This document shows, piece after piece, positions 34,614 through 44,549 of a DNA stretch of 64,000 bases. Within the stretch, counting starts at the first letter, position 1. Every line of letters begins with the position of its first letter. The DNA comes from Bifidobacterium margollesii (GTDB taxonomy: Bacteria > Actinomycetota > Actinomycetes > Actinomycetales > Bifidobacteriaceae). Made by a program: the position numbers and the translations under genes. The notes beneath the pieces are model-generated. The model was not told where the DNA came from, searched no databases, and worked only from the letters and a program-made list of their open reading frames with translations. Location of the stretch: NCBI RefSeq assembly GCF_002860355.1, contig NZ_NMWU01000026.1, positions 1 to 64,000 on the forward strand. Reading direction: 5' to 3'.

Positions 34614-34642
34614 AGCCCCCGAATCGTTATGATTCGGGGGCT
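34614..34642 (-). terminator. Terminator of the GH43-like surface protein gene
   Basis: AGCCCCCGAATC (34614-34625), loop GTTAT, GATTCGGGGGCT (34631-34642); TTTTCC follows on the minus strand. It lies 300 bases past the stop, beyond repeat cluster B. Confidence 0.85.
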
Positions 34643-34670
34643 CATGCCGTTTATGGCAGGTGCGCAGTCG

Positions 34671-34930
34671 AGCTTCCCCTACGAGGGGAAGCTGTCGAGC
34701 GAAGCGAGACTGATGAGGTGGAGGGACGAAGCAATCAGGCTTCCCCTACGAGGGGAAGCTGGCAGCCGAAGGCTGACTGATGAGGTGGAGGGGAGAAGCA
34801 ATGAACTGCGCCCCAACCCCCTCATCAGTCGGCTACGCCGACAGCTTCCCCCTGTGGGGGAAGCCCCCATACGGGTACGTGAACTTCCACCGTCCGTTTC
34901 CTTGGCTTCCTCCACAGGGGGAAGCCAAGA
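34671..34930. repeat. Double-hairpin intergenic repeat, cluster B (about 4 copies)
   Basis: Copies at 34671-34721, 34739-34788 (both with GCTTCCCC first), an opposite copy at 34817-34865, and a lone hairpin (CTTGGCTTCC...GGAAGCCAAG) at 34901-34929. The whole 34487-34943 gap has only these, the terminator and the kinase leader. Confidence 0.85.
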
Positions 34931-34943
34931 AGGGCCAGCTAGA

Positions 34944-37919
34944 TCACAGGCTTCTCCACGCGACGCCCTCGCCGCGCCAGCCCGCCTTCACCACCGCACG
35001 GTACTCGCCGTAGCTCGTCGTGTACACATGCTCGCCGGAATTACGGTTGTACAGACGGTACACCGGCCTGCCGTTCGAGGGCGCGTACCAAGCGACGCCC
35101 TCGTCCCTCCAGCCGAGGCGCACCAGCATGTCGTGCTCCCGCTTGTTCAGCGTCCAGTTGTGGTTGCCGGAACGCCTGTTGTACTCGCGGTACACCGGAC
35201 GGGCGCCGGGCGTACCCCTGCCCACGGTGACGAACGACGCGCCCCTGCTCTCGTCACGCCAACCCAGACGAACCAGCATGTTCCGCTCCGCGGCGCTGGT
35301 CGTGTAGTGGTGCAGACCGGAGTTGCGGTTGTACACGCGGTACACCGGCACCCGCTTCACGGTAGGCTGCGTCGGCGTCGCGTTCTTCGTCCACTTGGCG
35401 GTCAGGGTGATGTTCGCGGTCACGCCGCGGTTGAAGTCCCACTTCGCATTGCCGTAGTACCAGCCCGCGAACGTGTAGCCGCTGCGGGTCGGATTCGCCG
35501 GCTGCTTCACCTTGCCGCCGTTGGCCACCTTCTGGGCCGCCACCGCGGAACCACCGTTGCTGTTGAACGCCACGGTACGGTACACCACCGGCACGGCGCT
35601 CTTCGTCCAATGCGCGGTCAGGGTGATGTTCGCGGTCACGCCGCGGTTGAAGTCCCACTTCGCATTGCCGTAGTACCAGCCCGCGAACGTGTAGCCGCTG
35701 CGGGTCGGGTTGGTGGGCTGCTTCACCTTGCCGCCGTTCACGACCTTCTGGGCCGCCACCGCGGAACCACCGTTGCTGTTGAACGCCACGGTACGGTACA
35801 CCACCGGCACGGCGCTCTTCGTCCAATGCGCGGTCAGCGTGATGTTGCCGGTCACCGCACGGTTGAAGTCCCACTTCGCATTGCCGTAGTACCAGCCCGC
35901 GAACGTATAACCGCTACGCGTCGGGTTCGCCGGCTGCTTCACCTTGGCACCGTTGGCCACCTTCTGGGCCGCCACCGCGGAACCACCGTTCGAGTTGAAC
36001 GCCACAGTGTAGGTCGTCACCACCGGGCCGGTGCGGGTGCCGTAGACCGAAATCTCGTGCAGACCCTGATAGATCGGCTCCTTGCGGCTCGTGGCCTTGT
36101 AGTTCTCCTTGATGCCGGTCACGGTAACACGGACGTATCGGGCAGAGGCCGTGCTCGGAAGCACATTCGGAACGAATCCGATGTACGGGTTGTTGGCTTC
36201 AGCCTTATACGTGCGGTAGCTGTTGCCATCGAGGCTGTACTCGATCTTGTAGTTGAACGTAGCCTGATGGTAGACATTCAGTCGAGTGGTGAAATCAATC
36301 TCGGAAACCGCAACGGGACCACCGAGGTCGACGGTCACGGAATACGGCGGATTCTTCTCTTCCGCGTACTTATCAGAGTTCGCGGTATCGCCATCGGTGA
36401 GCACATTCACGCTCTGCTTGGCGGAATCGGTAGCAGGCCGACCCAGGGAAACCAGTCGGGCATTCTGCACCGGCACCGCGCCATACTGGGAATCGACATC
36501 AACGCCTTCATACCAGCCGTATGCCAGATACGATCCATTCACGGCAATCGGGAATTCACGCTGAACCGTTCCGATCGGAGTGTGAGGAGTGCGGTAGGCG
36601 GCAGCACCGAAGTGAATGCCTCGTGAGGTGTATGTGGTACGCAGGGAACCGGCATCGGTACGCACGCTCACCTGCTGGGTATCGTAGGTGGCGGTATCGC
36701 CGATCTCGGTGGTGGAGGACCAACCCGACATCATCGACTTGGACCACTGGTACTTGGCCTGTGAAGGATTCTGCATGGCGGAACGTGAAGTCAGCAGATA
36801 GTAGACCCCATTCTTCTTGAACACGTACGGGGCCTCTCCCTGCTCTCCACGAGCGATGTACAGAGGCTTCACCGACGAATCGGCATCGGTCCAACGGCCG
36901 TTCAGCTTGACAATGCCGGTATCCTGCTGGTTGTTCGCAGCACCAAGCAGATAGGCATTATTGCCATCGGCAAACAGCGTCACATCATAGACAGGGAACG
37001 ATTTGATCTTGGCGCTGATGATCACCGGTTCGACCGAATCCATTTCAAGAATGGCGGTACCGTTGATCGCGCTGCTGCCCTTGTTGGGGATGATGTGCGA
37101 AGCTGCGATGCTGTTGTGGGTCTGCGGGTTGACGACATTGTGGTTGCCGACGTTGTAGATCGCATTGTCGACTCGCCATACCTTGCCGCTGGTGGTCATG
37201 GTGTTGGTCCACTGGCTGTCGTAGCAGTGACGCACGTAGGTCTTGCCGTTATGAACCCAGTCGTACTCCCACCAGGACTTGTGCTGCAATACCACATAGG
37301 GTTTGCCGGTGGACTTGTCCGTGGCGTTCACCCACATGTACTTCGTCTTGTACGGACGAGCGTTCGCCGGGCAGTTGGGAGAGGTGAACCACGCGGGACG
37401 TCCCTTGGAGTTCAGAGACGAAACGCCGTTCGGAATGTCGGAAGCTTCGTCACTGCCGGGTTGAGATCCCTTGATGTTGCTCATGCTACGGGTGATGTGC
37501 GTCGGCGTGAACGGGGTCACCACGTTGGAGGTGGCGGTGACGTTGCTCGGCGAGGCCTTCACTTCGTAGGTGTACTTGGCTCCGACCTTCAGACCGTAGT
37601 CGTCGATGGTGTGACCGGTGGTGGTGCCGATCTGGGTGCGAGTGCTACCCTGCACACGATACACGGTGAAGGAGGTCGCGCCGTTGACCCGGCTCCAGTA
37701 GATCTTCGCGTTGGTCGCGGACTTCTCGTTCTTCAGTCGGAATTCCTGTGCTGCGACCATCAGGGAACCGCTCGCCGCCGAAGACTCGCCGGTTTCGGCC
37801 GCGGGGGTTTCCGCCGCATTGGCCGCTCCCGCAGGGATCAGGCACAGCAGCATGCTGGACGCCGCAATAGCCGCAAGCAGGCGCCGGCCCCTACCTTTCT
37901 CGATTAAAGGAATACGCAT
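34944..37919 (-). CDS. Modular secreted protein: GH43-like, F5/8-type C, Flg_new and DUF5648 repeats
   Basis: 991 residues. Signal peptide (about 1-36, ending GAANAAE), an Ig/FN3-like stretch (about 58-130), a five-bladed-propeller region resembling GH43 (DVTLFADGNNAYLL and GEAPYVFKKNGVYYLLTS supply the usual Asp and Glu), an F5/8-type C carbohydrate-binding domain (about 520-650, YSVTVDLGGPVAVSEIDF, ending LHEISVYG), three near-identical 72-residue Listeria-Bacteroides (Flg_new) repeats, and three DUF5648 repeats at the end. Probably trims or binds a glycan; sugar unknown. ATG 37919 has AAGGAAG upstream. No LPxTG. Sits inside the EPS locus, its own terminator after it. Confidence 0.85.
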   Translation of the reverse strand: MRIPLIEKGRGRRLLAAIAASSMLLCLIPAGAANAAETPAAETGESSAASGSLMVAAQEFRLKNEKSATNAKIYWSRVNGATSFTVYRVQGSTRTQIGTTTGHTIDDYGLKVGAKYTYEVKASPSNVTATSNVVTPFTPTHITRSMSNIKGSQPGSDEASDIPNGVSSLNSKGRPAWFTSPNCPANARPYKTKYMWVNATDKSTGKPYVVLQHKSWWEYDWVHNGKTYVRHCYDSQWTNTMTTSGKVWRVDNAIYNVGNHNVVNPQTHNSIAASHIIPNKGSSAINGTAILEMDSVEPVIISAKIKSFPVYDVTLFADGNNAYLLGAANNQQDTGIVKLNGRWTDADSSVKPLYIARGEQGEAPYVFKKNGVYYLLTSRSAMQNPSQAKYQWSKSMMSGWSSTTEIGDTATYDTQQVSVRTDAGSLRTTYTSRGIHFGAAAYRTPHTPIGTVQREFPIAVNGSYLAYGWYEGVDVDSQYGAVPVQNARLVSLGRPATDSAKQSVNVLTDGDTANSDKYAEEKNPPYSVTVDLGGPVAVSEIDFTTRLNVYHQATFNYKIEYSLDGNSYRTYKAEANNPYIGFVPNVLPSTASARYVRVTVTGIKENYKATSRKEPIYQGLHEISVYGTRTGPVVTTYTVAFNSNGGSAVAAQKVANGAKVKQPANPTRSGYTFAGWYYGNAKWDFNRAVTGNITLTAHWTKSAVPVVYRTVAFNSNGGSAVAAQKVVNGGKVKQPTNPTRSGYTFAGWYYGNAKWDFNRGVTANITLTAHWTKSAVPVVYRTVAFNSNGGSAVAAQKVANGGKVKQPANPTRSGYTFAGWYYGNAKWDFNRGVTANITLTAKWTKNATPTQPTVKRVPVYRVYNRNSGLHHYTTSAAERNMLVRLGWRDESRGASFVTVGRGTPGARPVYREYNRRSGNHNWTLNKREHDMLVRLGWRDEGVAWYAPSNGRPVYRLYNRNSGEHVYTTSYGEYRAVVKAGWRGEGVAWRSL
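35385..36014. repeat. Three 216-bp tandem coding repeats (Flg_new)
   Basis: Boundaries at 35385, 35601 and 35817; period 216 bases, 72 residues. Nearly identical DNA, so recent duplication or gene conversion is likely; copy number may vary between strains. Confidence 0.85.
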
Positions 37920-38170
37920 AGTTTTCTTCCTTACTGTATGCTTCCGCCAAGGTGCCCTTGGCTGTGAAAACATCTGCGGCTCGCAGACATCGAACCGCAA
38001 AACCTCTCACTCTGTCAGCATACCTCGAAGAGGCGAATCCCCCCCCCTATGGCAGCACGTTGCAATACGAAACGTTAATGCCGGACAACGGAAGGTAAAC
38101 AAAAGACCACAAAGCGGTGAACCATTCGATCGGTCCCACTCCCGGACGAAGACCGCACGGAGATATTCCC

Positions 38171-39580
38171 CTACCGGATCTTCTTCAATGCCTTGACTAC
38201 ATCCGATATGATATGCCGATTGAATACGCAATACAGACCATAGGCCACGAGAACCACGGCGAACGCGGGAAGCGTATCCAGCATCAGCGCCGCGAATACG
38301 AAGACCGCAGTGAACATCAGTTCTGAGATCTGCCCCAATACGGGGGTTTTCACATTGAGATCGCTAGCCAGAATATGCTGGGTGACCAGATACCGAACGA
38401 TCAGGGTCACGGCACCGGCCCCGATCACGGCATTGGGCGAATGAAAGACGATCAAGGCCAGCAGCACGAGGCACACGCTCAATGCCACCGCGGCGACGTT
38501 CACGGCAAGCAGGATCTTCTCCTTGCGAAGCACCTTGAGGTACGTGGTTCCCAGCACGTTCATCTTGCTGTCGAACACGCAGATGGGCAATACCAGCGCG
38601 AAGGCGCTCAGACTTGACTGATACTGCGGCAGCCATAGCGCCAGAATGATCACCAAGGGGAAGTATGCGAGATACAAAGCCGGCAGCACGATATCCATGC
38701 AGTTGCGGGCACGTTCGTAGAAATGGATTCGTTCCTGCCTTGTTCCCTGACGAAGCGCGGGGAACAGCACCATGCTTACCTGCGTAATAAAGGACAGGAA
38801 GAAGTTGCACATCGACAGGGCGAAGGAGATCTTGCCGAACACCTCGATTCCCCATGTGTGGTCGATGACGACTCGGGCGACACCGAGGATAGCCAGACTC
38901 GCCACACCGGCGATCATCACTTTGATGCCTATGCGCACGCTATTGATCGTCTCGACGATGGATTCGCGAACGCCGAAGCATTTGGCGGCGAGAAAATCAC
39001 GTCCCTTCCACAGGGTATAGAACAGGGAGATGATTCGAGTGATCAGATATCCGATGACATATACCTGAAACAGGTGTTCCTTGGCCAGAAGCAGAAAGAT
39101 CAAAGCCACAAGAAACAGGAACCGGTCGATAAGCGTTGCGATCGAAAACAGCTTCGTCTCGTTGATGGCCTGAAACACGAATCCCAAATACCATGCGATG
39201 TTGTTGATGAACATCCACAGCGCAAACACGATGATCACGAATCGTCTGTTGGGATCGGGCTGGCTGATGAACGCCAGTATGCCGATCACCACGGCGAATA
39301 TTCCCTGGGCGACGGCACCGACCACGAACTGCGACTTGACGGAGTCCTTATTCACCTGGTTGCGACGCTGACCGCCGATCAGCAGGTAGACGCCATCGTT
39401 GAGACCCAAATGGAAGATGCCCGCATACGTGGTATAGAAGATGAACAACTGCCAGTATCCGAAGGCGGCCACTCCAAGCACCTTCGGCACCAGCAACGTA
39501 GTGGCGCAACTGGCCAGAACGCTGGTGCCTTGGGCCAGAACGGCGACGCCGAAATTCTGCAGTATCTTTTTGTAGTCCAT
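38171..39580 (-). CDS. Wzx-type polysaccharide flippase
   Basis: 469 residues with about 12-14 membrane helices. N-terminus GTSVLASCATTLLVPKVLGVAAFGYWQLFIFYTTYAGIF is the standard beginning of the polysaccharide_synt/Wzx family; the whole length is normal. It flips lipid-linked EPS repeat units across the membrane. ATG 39580. Last of three genes (GT2, EpsG, Wzx) transcribed together. Bases here are more A/T-rich than in the housekeeping part, suggesting transfer. Confidence 0.88.
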   Translation of the reverse strand: MDYKKILQNFGVAVLAQGTSVLASCATTLLVPKVLGVAAFGYWQLFIFYTTYAGIFHLGLNDGVYLLIGGQRRNQVNKDSVKSQFVVGAVAQGIFAVVIGILAFISQPDPNRRFVIIVFALWMFINNIAWYLGFVFQAINETKLFSIATLIDRFLFLVALIFLLLAKEHLFQVYVIGYLITRIISLFYTLWKGRDFLAAKCFGVRESIVETINSVRIGIKVMIAGVASLAILGVARVVIDHTWGIEVFGKISFALSMCNFFLSFITQVSMVLFPALRQGTRQERIHFYERARNCMDIVLPALYLAYFPLVIILALWLPQYQSSLSAFALVLPICVFDSKMNVLGTTYLKVLRKEKILLAVNVAAVALSVCLVLLALIVFHSPNAVIGAGAVTLIVRYLVTQHILASDLNVKTPVLGQISELMFTAVFVFAALMLDTLPAFAVVLVAYGLYCVFNRHIISDVVKALKKIR

Positions 39581-39637
39581 GAGTAATCAGCCACCAGTCG
39601 ATGATCGGGATAACGTTGAGCCAACCACGGTTCGTGT

Positions 39638-40756
39638 TTACCAGAACATGTTCTGTTCCAGAATCGGATAGAACCACATGTCAATCGTATGCATGGTGGT
39701 CAACGCCCAGAAATTCACACCGCACAATGCAACAAGACCGAAGGACAGCATCAGTCGTTCGCGATCGTCGTGGTTCATGTTCAAAGGTTTGAGCTCGTAT
39801 TGCGCGACGAAGAAAGCGGCATATTCCATGTAGAGCAGACCGCGGAACAGTCGATAGCAGCTCGGCACGTCGAAGAACAGTAGGATCAGGATCGGCAGGC
39901 AGAGGTAGTTCATCCGTCGAATAAGTTCCAGATACGCGATCTTTTTGCTCTGCCGGTCCAGCGTTCCTGCGTTGAACGCAGCCTCGTTGGCCTGTGATGT
40001 GTATCCTCTGGACGACAGCGAATACTCGATGAAGAGCACCATACACAACACCAGCAGCCATGCCAGAACAACTCCCAGACTCTGGGATTTGCCAAAGTAT
40101 GCGCTTGCTTTTTCTTCGGTGGTCATCGACTGCAGCAGCTTACGCATAACGCCAGTGGGAATCAACAGCAAGGCGAAAAACGTTCCACCGACGGCACAGT
40201 ACTTCAGATGCTTCTCGTTGAGGAATCGAATCACCACAAAGAACATGTAGTACAGCGTCGAAGTATGGAATAGTCCTGCGACGATCACCGCAACGATATA
40301 AATCGGAATGCCGTATTTCTTATCCTTAAGGAGAAACCGGGAAGCGAACAAGCAGATGGCGGATGCGAAGAAGAACCGGTACTGCGTGATGTTGATAATG
40401 AATGGCACGAAGAAAAACAACGCCAATACCGCCGACACCGACTCCGTGATATCCATCACCGTCAGCACCACCAGAATGATACCGATCAGGAGCAGGAAAT
40501 TACGGTAATCGATGAACGGCAGAGAGAAATGCCTGAACACCGTCATCAGGAACTGGTAGCCATGCTCACTGGCGCCATAGAACTTCCACAGAGCGGGATT
40601 ATTGTACTGGGTGAAGAACATGGGGAAATCGGCGTTACCGGTATTTCCCAGTCCAATTATCAGCATAAGTCCGATCAGAACAACGCTGAAGAATCTGGAC
40701 TTTCTGGCTACAAGACCACAGAAAGCCGCCACAGCCGCAATAGAAAAAACTACCAA
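39638..40756 (-). CDS. EpsG-family EPS polymerase
   Basis: 372 residues, about 10 membrane helices, EpsG family (IIGLGNTGNADFPMFFTQYNN, FHTSTLYYMFFVVIRFL, with the FHxS block typical of EpsG). Predicted to polymerise repeat units on the outside of the membrane. Start is TTG 40756, supported by AAGGAACG 7 bases before; no ATG occurs until residue 31. With the protein at 30880 the locus has two candidate polymerases. Located between GT2 and Wzx genes. Confidence 0.82.
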   Translation of the reverse strand: MVVFSIAAVAAFCGLVARKSRFFSVVLIGLMLIIGLGNTGNADFPMFFTQYNNPALWKFYGASEHGYQFLMTVFRHFSLPFIDYRNFLLLIGIILVVLTVMDITESVSAVLALFFFVPFIINITQYRFFFASAICLFASRFLLKDKKYGIPIYIVAVIVAGLFHTSTLYYMFFVVIRFLNEKHLKYCAVGGTFFALLLIPTGVMRKLLQSMTTEEKASAYFGKSQSLGVVLAWLLVLCMVLFIEYSLSSRGYTSQANEAAFNAGTLDRQSKKIAYLELIRRMNYLCLPILILLFFDVPSCYRLFRGLLYMEYAAFFVAQYELKPLNMNHDDRERLMLSFGLVALCGVNFWALTTMHTIDMWFYPILEQNMFW

Positions 40757-40789
40757 TTTCGTTCCTTATTCAGTCCCGAGACTCCACCG

Positions 40790-41707
40790 TCAGTACAGTC
40801 CGAGCATGACGAACACCCGGAACGCCGCTCGTTCTATCCTGCTCTGCGGATACAGCCCCGACCGGAAAGCCAACCATCTCCTTGCCGCTAGGCTCCTTCG
40901 ATAACCTGCGATCCTCTCATAGAAAGCACGCTGATCGTCATTCAGCATATCCGAATAATTGCGCAGCAGGTACGCAGCCGGATTCGGGAAATGTCCTTTG
41001 TCAAACATCCGCTTGAGCTTCTGCATCTGATTCGTGAACAGATTACCGGTATCGGACACATTACCGCCATGACCACCGTGGATGACATGATACAGCAACG
41101 GCTCCGGCGTGTAATAGACGTGTCCGAACAGATATCCGAGCAAACCGACCCAGTAGTCATGCCCCCAGTTCTCATCCAACGGCATGGACCGAACGACGAG
41201 ATCCCGCAGCTGTTTGGTCATGACCAAGGCACAGCCTTGCGCATACCCATTCAGCGTCGCCCACTGCAATGATGAGGGGGAAGGAATCTTGTGCTGCTGA
41301 CGCGGCCATTCCTTCAGATCATCATCCACCTTCAACTTATTGCAATGCGCAAAGCTGAGGCCGGAACGCTGATTTTCGGGAATGGTTTCAATGGTGACTC
41401 TGATCTTCTCTGGCTTCCAGATATCGTCCTGATCGGAGAACGCATAAAAATCAGCCACAGGCGCCTGCGAGAGAGCGGTCAGGAAGCTGCGTTTCCATCC
41501 GACGTTCTGCCCGGCGATAAACGCCAGACGCGGCTGATGCTCCGCATATCTGCGCAGCAGCGCAACCGTGTCGTCCGACGAGCCATCGTCGCGAACGAAA
41601 CAGTCGACGTCCACTCCCGTCTGGGCAAAGATGCTATCGAGCTGACGCTCCAAATACTTTGCGCCATTGAACGTGGACATCACGACCACCACATGAGGCA
41701 CCTGCAT
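40790..41707 (-). CDS. Glycosyltransferase family 2
   Basis: 305 residues, cytoplasmic, GT-A fold. VVVMSTFNGAKYLERQLDSI begins the fold, VRDDGSSDDTVALLRR is the nucleotide-binding part, and FSDQDDIWKPEKI is the metal-binding block. The GHDYWVGLLGY stretch places it with rhamnosyl/galactosyl-type EPS transferases; sugar not shown. ATG 41707 follows GGTAAGGAG. First of three co-transcribed genes. Confidence 0.9.
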   Translation of the reverse strand: MQVPHVVVVMSTFNGAKYLERQLDSIFAQTGVDVDCFVRDDGSSDDTVALLRRYAEHQPRLAFIAGQNVGWKRSFLTALSQAPVADFYAFSDQDDIWKPEKIRVTIETIPENQRSGLSFAHCNKLKVDDDLKEWPRQQHKIPSPSSLQWATLNGYAQGCALVMTKQLRDLVVRSMPLDENWGHDYWVGLLGYLFGHVYYTPEPLLYHVIHGGHGGNVSDTGNLFTNQMQKLKRMFDKGHFPNPAAYLLRNYSDMLNDDQRAFYERIAGYRRSLAARRWLAFRSGLYPQSRIERAAFRVFVMLGLY

Positions 41708-41865
41708 CGGTTAATCTCCTTACCATACTCAGCCAATACATATTCGGCCAACATGACGACAATACGCGATATCCGGAATCCGAGTCTCAGCACTTGACAT
41801 GAAACGGAATCCTCGTCGGCCGATGCCGCGCATACCATGAGCCAATGGCATCATCGCCTCACACA

Positions 41866-41902
41866 ATCGGGGTGCTCCGCAGACGATGCGGATCACCCCG
41901 AT
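41866..41902. terminator. Terminator after the uronate epimerase gene
   Basis: 15-bp stem with one mismatch: ATCGGGGTG...TCCGC (41866-41880) and GCGGA...CACCCCGAT (41888-41902). It separates the GT2 group from the UDP-sugar genes. Confidence 0.8.
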
Positions 41903-41921
41903 CACCATAGAGTCCGGTCGA

Positions 41922-42986
41922 TCAGCCGTAGTACTCCTTGTACCATTCTGCGAATCGGCGTAGACCGGTGCGCAGGGAGGTCTGTGGCTTGTAGCCGAAG
42001 TCGCGTTCGAGGGCGGTGGTGTCGGCGTAGGTGACCGGCACATCGCCGGGCTGCATGGGCACCAGTTCCTTGTGAGCCTCGAAGTCGTAGTCCTCGGGAA
42101 GCACCTTGGCCCGGATCAGCTCCTCCTGCAGAATCGTCACGAAGTCGAGCAGGTTCTCGGGATGGGAGTTGCCGATGTTGTAGATGCGGTACGGCGGCAG
42201 AGGCAGTCCGTCCTCGCCGTTGACGCGGTCCGGGGCCTTCTGCATCACGCGCAGCACGCCTTCGACGATGTCGTCCACGTACGTGAAGTCTCGCTTGCAG
42301 TTGCCGTAGTTGAAGATCTTGATGGTCTCGCCGTTGCGCAGCTTGTTCGTGAAACCGAAGTAGGCCATGTCGGGGCGGCCCGCCGGTCCGTATACGGTGA
42401 AGAAGCGCAGGCCGGTGGACGGGATGTTGTACAGCTTCGAATACGCATGATCCAGCAGCTCGTTGGACTTCTTCGTGGCCGCGTACAGGCTGACGGGGTT
42501 GTCCACCTTGTCGTCGGTGCTGTACGGCACCTTCTTGTTCGAACCGTAGACCGAGGAGCTGGAGGCGTACACCAGATGCTCCACGCCGGTCTTGCCGCCA
42601 TCGTAGGAGTGGCGGCAGGCTTCGAGGATGTTGTAGAAGCCGATGAGGTTTGATTCGATGTACACGTCCGGGTTGGTGATCGAATACCTCACGCCGGCCT
42701 GAGCCGCCAGATTCACGACGACCGACGGCTCGTAGTCGGCGAAGATCTTCTCGATGAGGGAACGATCCGCTATCGACCCCTTGACGAAGGTGAACGCGGG
42801 GAACTCCTCGAGTTCCTTGAGGCGCGCCTCCTTGATGTGCACGTCATAGTAGTGGTTCATGTTGTCGATGCCGATGACCTTGGCATCCTTGAAATCCGAC
42901 AGCACGCGTTTCGCCAGGTTCGATCCGATGAAGCCGGCGGCGCCGGTGATCAGGATCGTCCTGTGCGACAAGTCAATAGCGGTCAT
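41922..42986 (-). CDS. UDP-glucuronate 4-epimerase
   Basis: 354-residue short-chain NAD epimerase. GAAGFIGSNLAKR binds NAD, the YAATKKSNE block holds the Tyr-x3-Lys pair, and LAAQAGVRYSITNPDVYIESN plus FFTVYGPAGRPDMAYF are the residues typical of the UDP-GlcA to UDP-GalA enzymes. Just downstream of the UDP-glucose dehydrogenase gene, so the two steps make UDP-galacturonate. ATG 42986 follows GGAGATG. Confidence 0.9.
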   Translation of the reverse strand: MTAIDLSHRTILITGAAGFIGSNLAKRVLSDFKDAKVIGIDNMNHYYDVHIKEARLKELEEFPAFTFVKGSIADRSLIEKIFADYEPSVVVNLAAQAGVRYSITNPDVYIESNLIGFYNILEACRHSYDGGKTGVEHLVYASSSSVYGSNKKVPYSTDDKVDNPVSLYAATKKSNELLDHAYSKLYNIPSTGLRFFTVYGPAGRPDMAYFGFTNKLRNGETIKIFNYGNCKRDFTYVDDIVEGVLRVMQKAPDRVNGEDGLPLPPYRIYNIGNSHPENLLDFVTILQEELIRAKVLPEDYDFEAHKELVPMQPGDVPVTYADTTALERDFGYKPQTSLRTGLRRFAEWYKEYYG

Positions 42987-43036
42987 TTCATCTCCAGAAA
43001 TAGTGTGCGAATATTCGTTGGCGATCAACCGTACGA

Positions 43037-44281
43037 TCAGTCGCGCTTGAACAGGTCGCGGGTGAAGACCTTGTCGCTCACGTCGGCGAGGTCCTCGTTC
43101 CAGCGGTTGGCCACGATCACGTCGGCCTCGGCCTTGAAGGCGGCGAGATCGTGGGTGACCTTGCTGCCGAAGAAGTCGGGGGCGTCCAGCGTGGGCTCGT
43201 ACACCACCACGTTGACGCCCTTGGCCTTGATGCGCTTCATCACGCCCTGGATGGAGGACTGGCGGAAGTTGTCGGAGCCGCTCTTCATGGTCAGGCGGTA
43301 CACGCCCACGACCGGGGACTGCTTGTCTTCGACCTGCTTGAGCACTTCGTCGGCGATGAAGTCCTTGCGGGTGCGGTTCGCTTCGACGATGGCGCCGATG
43401 AGGTTCTGCGGAACCTCGGCGTAGTTGGCGAGCAGCTGCTTGGAGTCCTTCGGCAGGCAGTATCCGCCGTAGCCGAAGCTCGGGTTGTTGTACTGGTTGC
43501 GGATGCGCGGGTCGAGGCACACGCCCTTGATGATCTCCTGGGCGGAAAGGCCACGGGCCTCGGCGTAGGTGTCGAGCTCGTTGAAGTAGGCGACGCGCAA
43601 GGCGAGGTAGGTGTTGGCGAACAGCTTGATGGCCTCGGCCTCCGTGGTGCCGACCACCAGCTGCGGAATGCCCTTGCTGCCGTCCTCGTTGGTGCGATCG
43701 TGCTCGGCCGGATCGGCGCCCTGCGCCAGCAGGTTGGCGAAGGTGTGGGCGGCCTCGACGGCTTCGGCGTCATCACCGGGAGCACCGACGACGATGCGGC
43801 TCGGGTGCAGGTTGTCGTACAGCGCGTGGCCCTCACGCAGGAACTCCGGGGAGAAGATGATGCGCTTGTCACCCAGACGCTCACGCAGGTCGGCGGTGTA
43901 GCCCACCGGAATCGTGGACTTGATCACGATCCACGCGGTCGGATCCTGCTCACGAATGGCGGCGATGGCGGCCTCGACGCTGGAGGTGTCGAAGTAGTTC
44001 TTCTTCGGATCGTAGTTGGTCGGCGTGGCCACCACGGCGAAGTCGGCGCCCTCGTAGGCCTGCTTCGGGTCGAGGGTGGCGGTGAAGTCCAGGCTCATGG
44101 AACCGTCCTGCTTACCGTCAAGGAAGCGAGTGATCTCCGTGTCCACGATCGGGCTCTTGCCGTTGTTCAGCAACTCCACCTTTTCGGGCACGATGTCCAG
44201 CGCATGCACCTCGTTGTGCTGCGACAGCAGCAACGCCACGGACAATCCTACATAACCGGTACCAGCAACTGCGATCTTCAT
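43037..44281 (-). CDS. ugd: UDP-glucose 6-dehydrogenase
   Basis: 414 residues. [17 protein letters not shown] is the NAD-binding loop, [19 protein letters not shown] is the family block, and [12 protein letters not shown] holds the catalytic Cys. Makes UDP-glucuronate from UDP-glucose. ATG 44281 has GGGGGAGATT. Overlaps in function with the epimerase downstream. A gap of 268 bases with a terminator (44461) lies upstream. Confidence 0.95.
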   Translation of the reverse strand: MKIAVAGTGYVGLSVALLLSQHNEVHALDIVPEKVELLNNGKSPIVDTEITRFLDGKQDGSMSLDFTATLDPKQAYEGADFAVVATPTNYDPKKNYFDTSSVEAAIAAIREQDPTAWIVIKSTIPVGYTADLRERLGDKRIIFSPEFLREGHALYDNLHPSRIVVGAPGDDAEAVEAAHTFANLLAQGADPAEHDRTNEDGSKGIPQLVVGTTEAEAIKLFANTYLALRVAYFNELDTYAEARGLSAQEIIKGVCLDPRIRNQYNNPSFGYGGYCLPKDSKQLLANYAEVPQNLIGAIVEANRTRKDFIADEVLKQVEDKQSPVVGVYRLTMKSGSDNFRQSSIQGVMKRIKAKGVNVVVYEPTLDAPDFFGSKVTHDLAAFKAEADVIVANRWNEDLADVSDKVFTRDLFKRD

Positions 44282-44460
44282 AATCTCCCCCGTACTCTCC
44301 TATTCTTGAGGCGTGATTACAAACAATTCGATCATAGCCGAACACCCGCCAAATGAAACATCCCCCCACAATGTTCCCAAAACCTGACATTCTCCGTTCC
44401 ATAACGGACCGAACTGTCCGGCAAGGAACAACGACGACAATTCGTACTACGAATCAACAA

Positions 44461-44507
44461 ATGCCGGTGAAGAGACATCTTCAGTAGAAGAGCGCCCTCA
44501 CCGGCAT
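44461..44507 (-). terminator. Terminator after the GT4 gene
   Basis: ATGCCGGTGA (44461-44470) pairs with TCACCGGCAT (44498-44507), with an inner small hairpin; TTTGTTG follows on the minus strand. Confidence 0.75.
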
Positions 44508-44549
44508 ACCAGCAATGCGTTTCAGGCAACGCCAATCAAATGCATCGTT

